Shown one piece after another: positions 5,136-7,793 of a stretch of 7,793 nucleotides of DNA (position 1 is its first letter; every line of letters begins with the position of its first letter). Made by a program: the position numbers and the translations under genes. The DNA is from JAIOHN01 sp038258185 (GTDB lineage Bacteria > Chloroflexota > Anaerolineae > Aggregatilineales > Phototrophicaceae). The stretch covers positions 1 to 7,793 of the forward strand of contig JBBSQD010000291.1 of assembly GCA_038258185.1 (NCBI GenBank), written 5' to 3'. The notes under the pieces were generated by a model. That model was given only the letters and a program-made list of their open reading frames with translations. It was not told the origin of the DNA and did no database searches.

Positions 5136-7793
5136 AGATGGGGGCCGACACAACCGAAACCCGAGGCTGTTGCTACGGACGTCGGGACTGCTGTTGACGC
5201 GGCCAGCGGCACGAGCGAGGCTCAGACTGCTGCGCCAAGACCCGCCCCGCAGCACCCGGATATCCCCGCTGTCGTCCACGTCCAGGTGTTCCAGATTGCC
5301 GTACTTGTTCAGACACCATTCCCAGACGTTCCCGCTCATGTCCGCCACCCCATACGGTGAAGCCCCTTCCGCGAAAATGCCCACCGCGCTCGTCTGCCCG
5401 ATGCCCGTTTCGCTCGTGTTGGCTTTGGTCGCGTCGAACTCGTCCCCATAGGGATAGATCAGGCCATCTGCACCCCGTGCCGCCTTCTCCCACTCCTGCT
5501 CGGTGGGTAAGCGCACTTCATATCCTCCCAGCTTGTCGCTCAGCCAGCGGCAGAACGCTACCGCCTGATACCAGCTCACCATCTCGCGAGGATGGTTGCC
5601 ATATCTGAAACGCTGCTGGCTCATCTCCCGTGTCTTGTAGAGTGTGCCAAATACATCAGCCTGCTCTTCCGGCATTTCCGCCCACCAGCGGTCATCCCCA
5701 TAATCCGGCGCGTCCACAAACGCCTGGAACTGCGCATAGGTCACCGGATAACGCGCCATCTGGAAGGTTGGCAGGCTCAGTTTTTGATCCTCTTGGTAGA
5801 TAAATTCGCCCCCAGGGATGTCCACCCAATCAATGTCCAGCAAGCCATCTGCATTCAGGCCGATATACGGGCGAAGATCGCCTAATAACCCCAGCGCCCG
5901 GCCACAGGCGGCCCGGTCGATGGGGCTCAATGCCTGCGGGGTTTCCAGCAGCTTCACCAGCCAGTCCACCAGATTTTCACGCACGGCCCGTTCACTTTTA
6001 CGCAGCCGGGTCTGAGCCGCTAAGTCCTGTTCTTGGGCCATCCGTCCGGCCAACCAGACACTCCACCAGCGCGGGTCGTACGCCGGTAATTCTGCATCGG
6101 GGATGTCATCCTCCAGCAGGTCATCCAGCAAATCCCACAGGTCACTGGTGCGACCCTCGTCAACCAGCACATCCCCGGCCAGTTCCCCCGGCACACGCCA
6201 GGCCTGCGGCTTAGCCTGGATCAGATCGCGGATCAGCGAGAAATCATCGGCTTCCAGGCACAACCTGATCACGTGCGCCGCACTCAGATACTCCTGAAAG
6301 CTGCGGTGGGCGAAATGAAACACATCCCGGTCGGCATTCTGTCCCGGCGAGACCAGCACCCCGGCATTCTCGCTCAGGTAGGGGATTAGTTCGGCTGCTG
6401 TGCTGCGGCCCAGTGGTTTGAGATGGGTGTAAAGCAGGCCTTCGGCAATCTCCGGTGTGCCGGGCTGGTCACCGGCTTGGCTGTGGACAGCGTAAGCCAG
6501 GGCCGCCAGCCGGTCAAACAGGGCTTCCGTGCTGCCTGTGCCCAGGATGGCGCTCAGCGACCGTGAGCCGGATTTACCGCCTGTCCAGCGTTCCAGCAGC
6601 AGCAGGATGCTCTCGCGGTAGAGCGCACCGCGGCGGGTGGGTAGCCCTTCCCCTTCCCCCTTCAGATAAATCGTCGCCATCAGCGTGACAAACAGCGGAC
6701 GATCTTTGAGCTCCGGGTCAATGCGGCGCAGTTGCTGATTGAGGGCTTGCGCTTTGTTCTGGGCTTCGTCCTGCTCCAGACCCGCCGCCAGATAGAGCCG
6801 GGTGGCGAGGTCAATACGGTGCAGGTCTTCAAAGGCGGCAATCTCCAGTGCGTGGAAGCCGGGTAGTGACCAGCCTTCGTAGGCATAGAGACGGCTGGCG
6901 ACGATCATGCGGCTTGCGCCATAGCGGGCCTGTAACGACTGTGCCAGCGCACTCAACTGCGCCTGGCGAGCGGCCAACTGGCCTTCAGGATAAGGCACTT
7001 CATCCAGCCCATCCAGGATCAGCACCGCCTGCCCTTCCTGCAAATCCAGTTCGAGATCAGGCGCATAAGCGGCCAGCGCTTCACCGAGAATGTCCGCCCG
7101 GATATAGGCCCACAGGTGCTCAGCAGTGGCCGGGGAGTGGACATCTGCCGGAAAATGCTGCGAAGCGACAAAGCGGCGTAGTTCGATATAGACCGGCGTG
7201 AGTGCGCCATGCGGCCAGATTCCCAGCTGCGTCAGGGTGGCCGGACGTGCCCAACCGCTGAGTTGTGCCCCGGCCAGACACAGCGCCAGATGGCGGACAA
7301 AGGTGCTCTTGCCACTGCCCGGCCCGCCGAGGATCACCAGCCGGTCACGGGCGGCAGCGATGTCCTGTACCTGAAGACTGAGGGCATCATCATGTGGGCC
7401 GTTACGCCAGCTATTGCGTCGATCATCCGGTTTTTCATCCGGGTACTGCTGCCGGTAATCCTCAATCTGAGAAGTGATACGGTTGAGCAGCGCTTCCAGG
7501 GGCGGTCGTTCATAACCAAAATCTTCCGGCGTATAGGGGACACGCCCAGAACGATCCTCGGCCAGTTTGACCGTAGGGGTATCGGTGCGTCCCAGCCACC
7601 AGTTAGTGATCTGCCAGTCCTGTACGGCCACGCCAATACTCAGATTGACCGGCGAATCGACATAAACCGCTTCCAGGTCAATCCCCGCCCGGCCTTCCGG
7701 GTTGATCTGCGCTAGGTTGAGTGTGCCGACCTGATCGATCAGACGGCGCAGATAGGTCTGATGCCGGGCATAGCTGTCATCATGCAGATCACG
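5124..7793 (-). CDS. NACHT NTPase with C-terminal FGE-sulfatase/CLec domain, 5' end outside the window
   Basis: The frame is open from the window edge, giving 889 visible residues (numbered here from the edge). A GTG at 7631 starts an 835-residue frame, but coding sequence continues upstream with a typical pre-NACHT linker (YLRRLIDQ, LEAVYV), so the real start is outside. P-loop GGPGSGKST is at 156-164 and Walker B LILDGLDEV at 258-266. The NACHT-associated HRSFQEYL is at 496-503, followed by a helical region with a HEAT-like ALGLLGD (about 634-640). The FGE/CLec domain (about 656-885) shows DIPGGEF, YPVTYAQF, HPREMVSW, RLPTEQEWEKAARG, GNVWEW and RGGSW...GFRL. Both FGE catalytic cysteines are missing, so ligand binding is more likely than formylglycine formation. 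By analogy with STAND proteins, binding would trigger NTP-dependent oligomerisation and an N-terminal effector not seen here. Confidence 0.93.
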   Translation of the reverse strand, partial: RDLHDDSYARHQTYLRRLIDQVGTLNLAQINPEGRAGIDLEAVYVDSPVNLSIGVAVQDWQITNWWLGRTDTPTVKLAEDRSGRVPYTPEDFGYERPPLEALLNRITSQIEDYRQQYPDEKPDDRRNSWRNGPHDDALSLQVQDIAAARDRLVILGGPGSGKSTFVRHLALCLAGAQLSGWARPATLTQLGIWPHGALTPVYIELRRFVASQHFPADVHSPATAEHLWAYIRADILGEALAAYAPDLELDLQEGQAVLILDGLDEVPYPEGQLAARQAQLSALAQSLQARYGASRMIVASRLYAYEGWSLPGFHALEIAAFEDLHRIDLATRLYLAAGLEQDEAQNKAQALNQQLRRIDPELKDRPLFVTLMATIYLKGEGEGLPTRRGALYRESILLLLERWTGGKSGSRSLSAILGTGSTEALFDRLAALAYAVHSQAGDQPGTPEIAEGLLYTHLKPLGRSTAAELIPYLSENAGVLVSPGQNADRDVFHFAHRSFQEYLSAAHVIRLCLEADDFSLIRDLIQAKPQAWRVPGELAGDVLVDEGRTSDLWDLLDDLLEDDIPDAELPAYDPRWWSVWLAGRMAQEQDLAAQTRLRKSERAVRENLVDWLVKLLETPQALSPIDRAACGRALGLLGDLRPYIGLNADGLLDIDWVDIPGGEFIYQEDQKLSLPTFQMARYPVTYAQFQAFVDAPDYGDDRWWAEMPEEQADVFGTLYKTREMSQQRFRYGNHPREMVSWYQAVAFCRWLSDKLGGYEVRLPTEQEWEKAARGADGLIYPYGDEFDATKANTSETGIGQTSAVGIFAEGASPYGVADMSGNVWEWCLNKYGNLEHLDVDDSGDIRVLRGGSWRSSLSLARAAGRVNSSPDVRSNSLGFRLCRPPSSDL
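5154..5237 (-). other. Candidate DGR variable region (VR) at the C terminus of the NACHT-CLec gene
   Basis: Between RGGSW (W at 5237-5235) and GFR (5162-5154) lies a 24-codon segment (residues 854-877 from the edge). Codons at positions that are usually Asn in this fold are CGC, AGC, AGC, CTC, GGC, GTC, AAC, AGC, GTC, AGC, AAC and AGC. All end in C and differ only at the first two bases, as expected when a template AAC is copied with adenine-specific errors. Scaffold codons between them (GCT CGT GCC GCT, CGC, CCC GAC, CGT) fit the common CLec pattern. A GC-rich run follows (TCGGCCCCC), as in initiation-of-homing sites. No template repeat or reverse transcriptase is in the window, so this rests on pattern alone. 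Confidence 0.5.

Noticed and set aside
4745..5360. Open frames on both strands between the NACHT gene and the 64-aa gene
   Set aside because: They run through palindromic repeats and the ends of better-supported genes, and their translations have no domain-like pattern.
7209..7715. Plus-strand open frame of 168 codons opposite the NACHT gene
   Set aside because: It overlaps the P-loop and pre-NACHT region, which are convincingly coding on the minus strand.
1..7793. CRISPR array, tRNA, rRNA or integrase attachment site
   Set aside because: I saw no regularly spaced repeats, no cloverleaf-like sequence, no rRNA stretches and no integrase or transposase gene.

Overview
The window looks like chromosomal DNA from a Chloroflexota-type bacterium (Anaerolineae or a relative); a filamentous cyanobacterium is the main alternative. 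This is inferred from gene content: a Uma2-family nuclease, a NACHT NTPase fused to an FGE-sulfatase/C-type-lectin-fold domain, two Gfo/Idh/MocA oxidoreductases, and dispersed palindromes bounded by GTA...TAC between genes. No marker gene is present, so the taxonomy is only suggestive. Every supported gene is on the minus strand, so transcription runs from high to low coordinates.

Right part (7793-5124): the C-terminal 889 codons of a large NACHT NTPase. The reading frame is open to the window edge, so the start and any N-terminal effector domain lie outside. A linker, the NACHT module, a helical region and an FGE/CLec domain follow in order. The last ~30 codons have the layout of a diversity-generating retroelement (DGR) variable region: RGGSW, then mostly NNC codons where Asn (AAC) is usual, then GFRL. 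The two FGE catalytic cysteines are absent. No reverse transcriptase or template repeat is in the window. Just past the variable region come three tandem heptamers across the stop codon, a perfect 8-bp stem-loop and a second related palindrome.

Middle part (4839-2290): a 64-residue, probably coiled-coil protein, a regulatory gap with a hairpin and a spaced inverted repeat, then two Gfo/Idh/MocA oxidoreductase genes 3 nt apart. The first has a canonical EKP motif; the second has ETP in its place. A Uma2-family gene with a GTG start and strong Shine-Dalgarno follows 24 nt later, so these three genes probably form one transcription unit.

Left part (1740-1): visibly AT-richer, with three small genes: a 93-residue protein with a likely one-base homopolymer frameshift near its end, a 115-residue protein, and a ~158-residue protein resembling DUF6896. 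Large palindromes flank this part on both sides, and one supplies the stop codon of the last gene. It looks like an accessory cassette with different base composition. I see no gene in 1-135 or 655-945 and no rRNA, tRNA or CRISPR array.

The most interesting item is the NACHT protein with an apparently diversified C-terminal ligand-binding face. This matches the known theme of NTP-dependent conflict systems whose sensor domain is varied by a DGR, and it should be followed into the flanking sequence.
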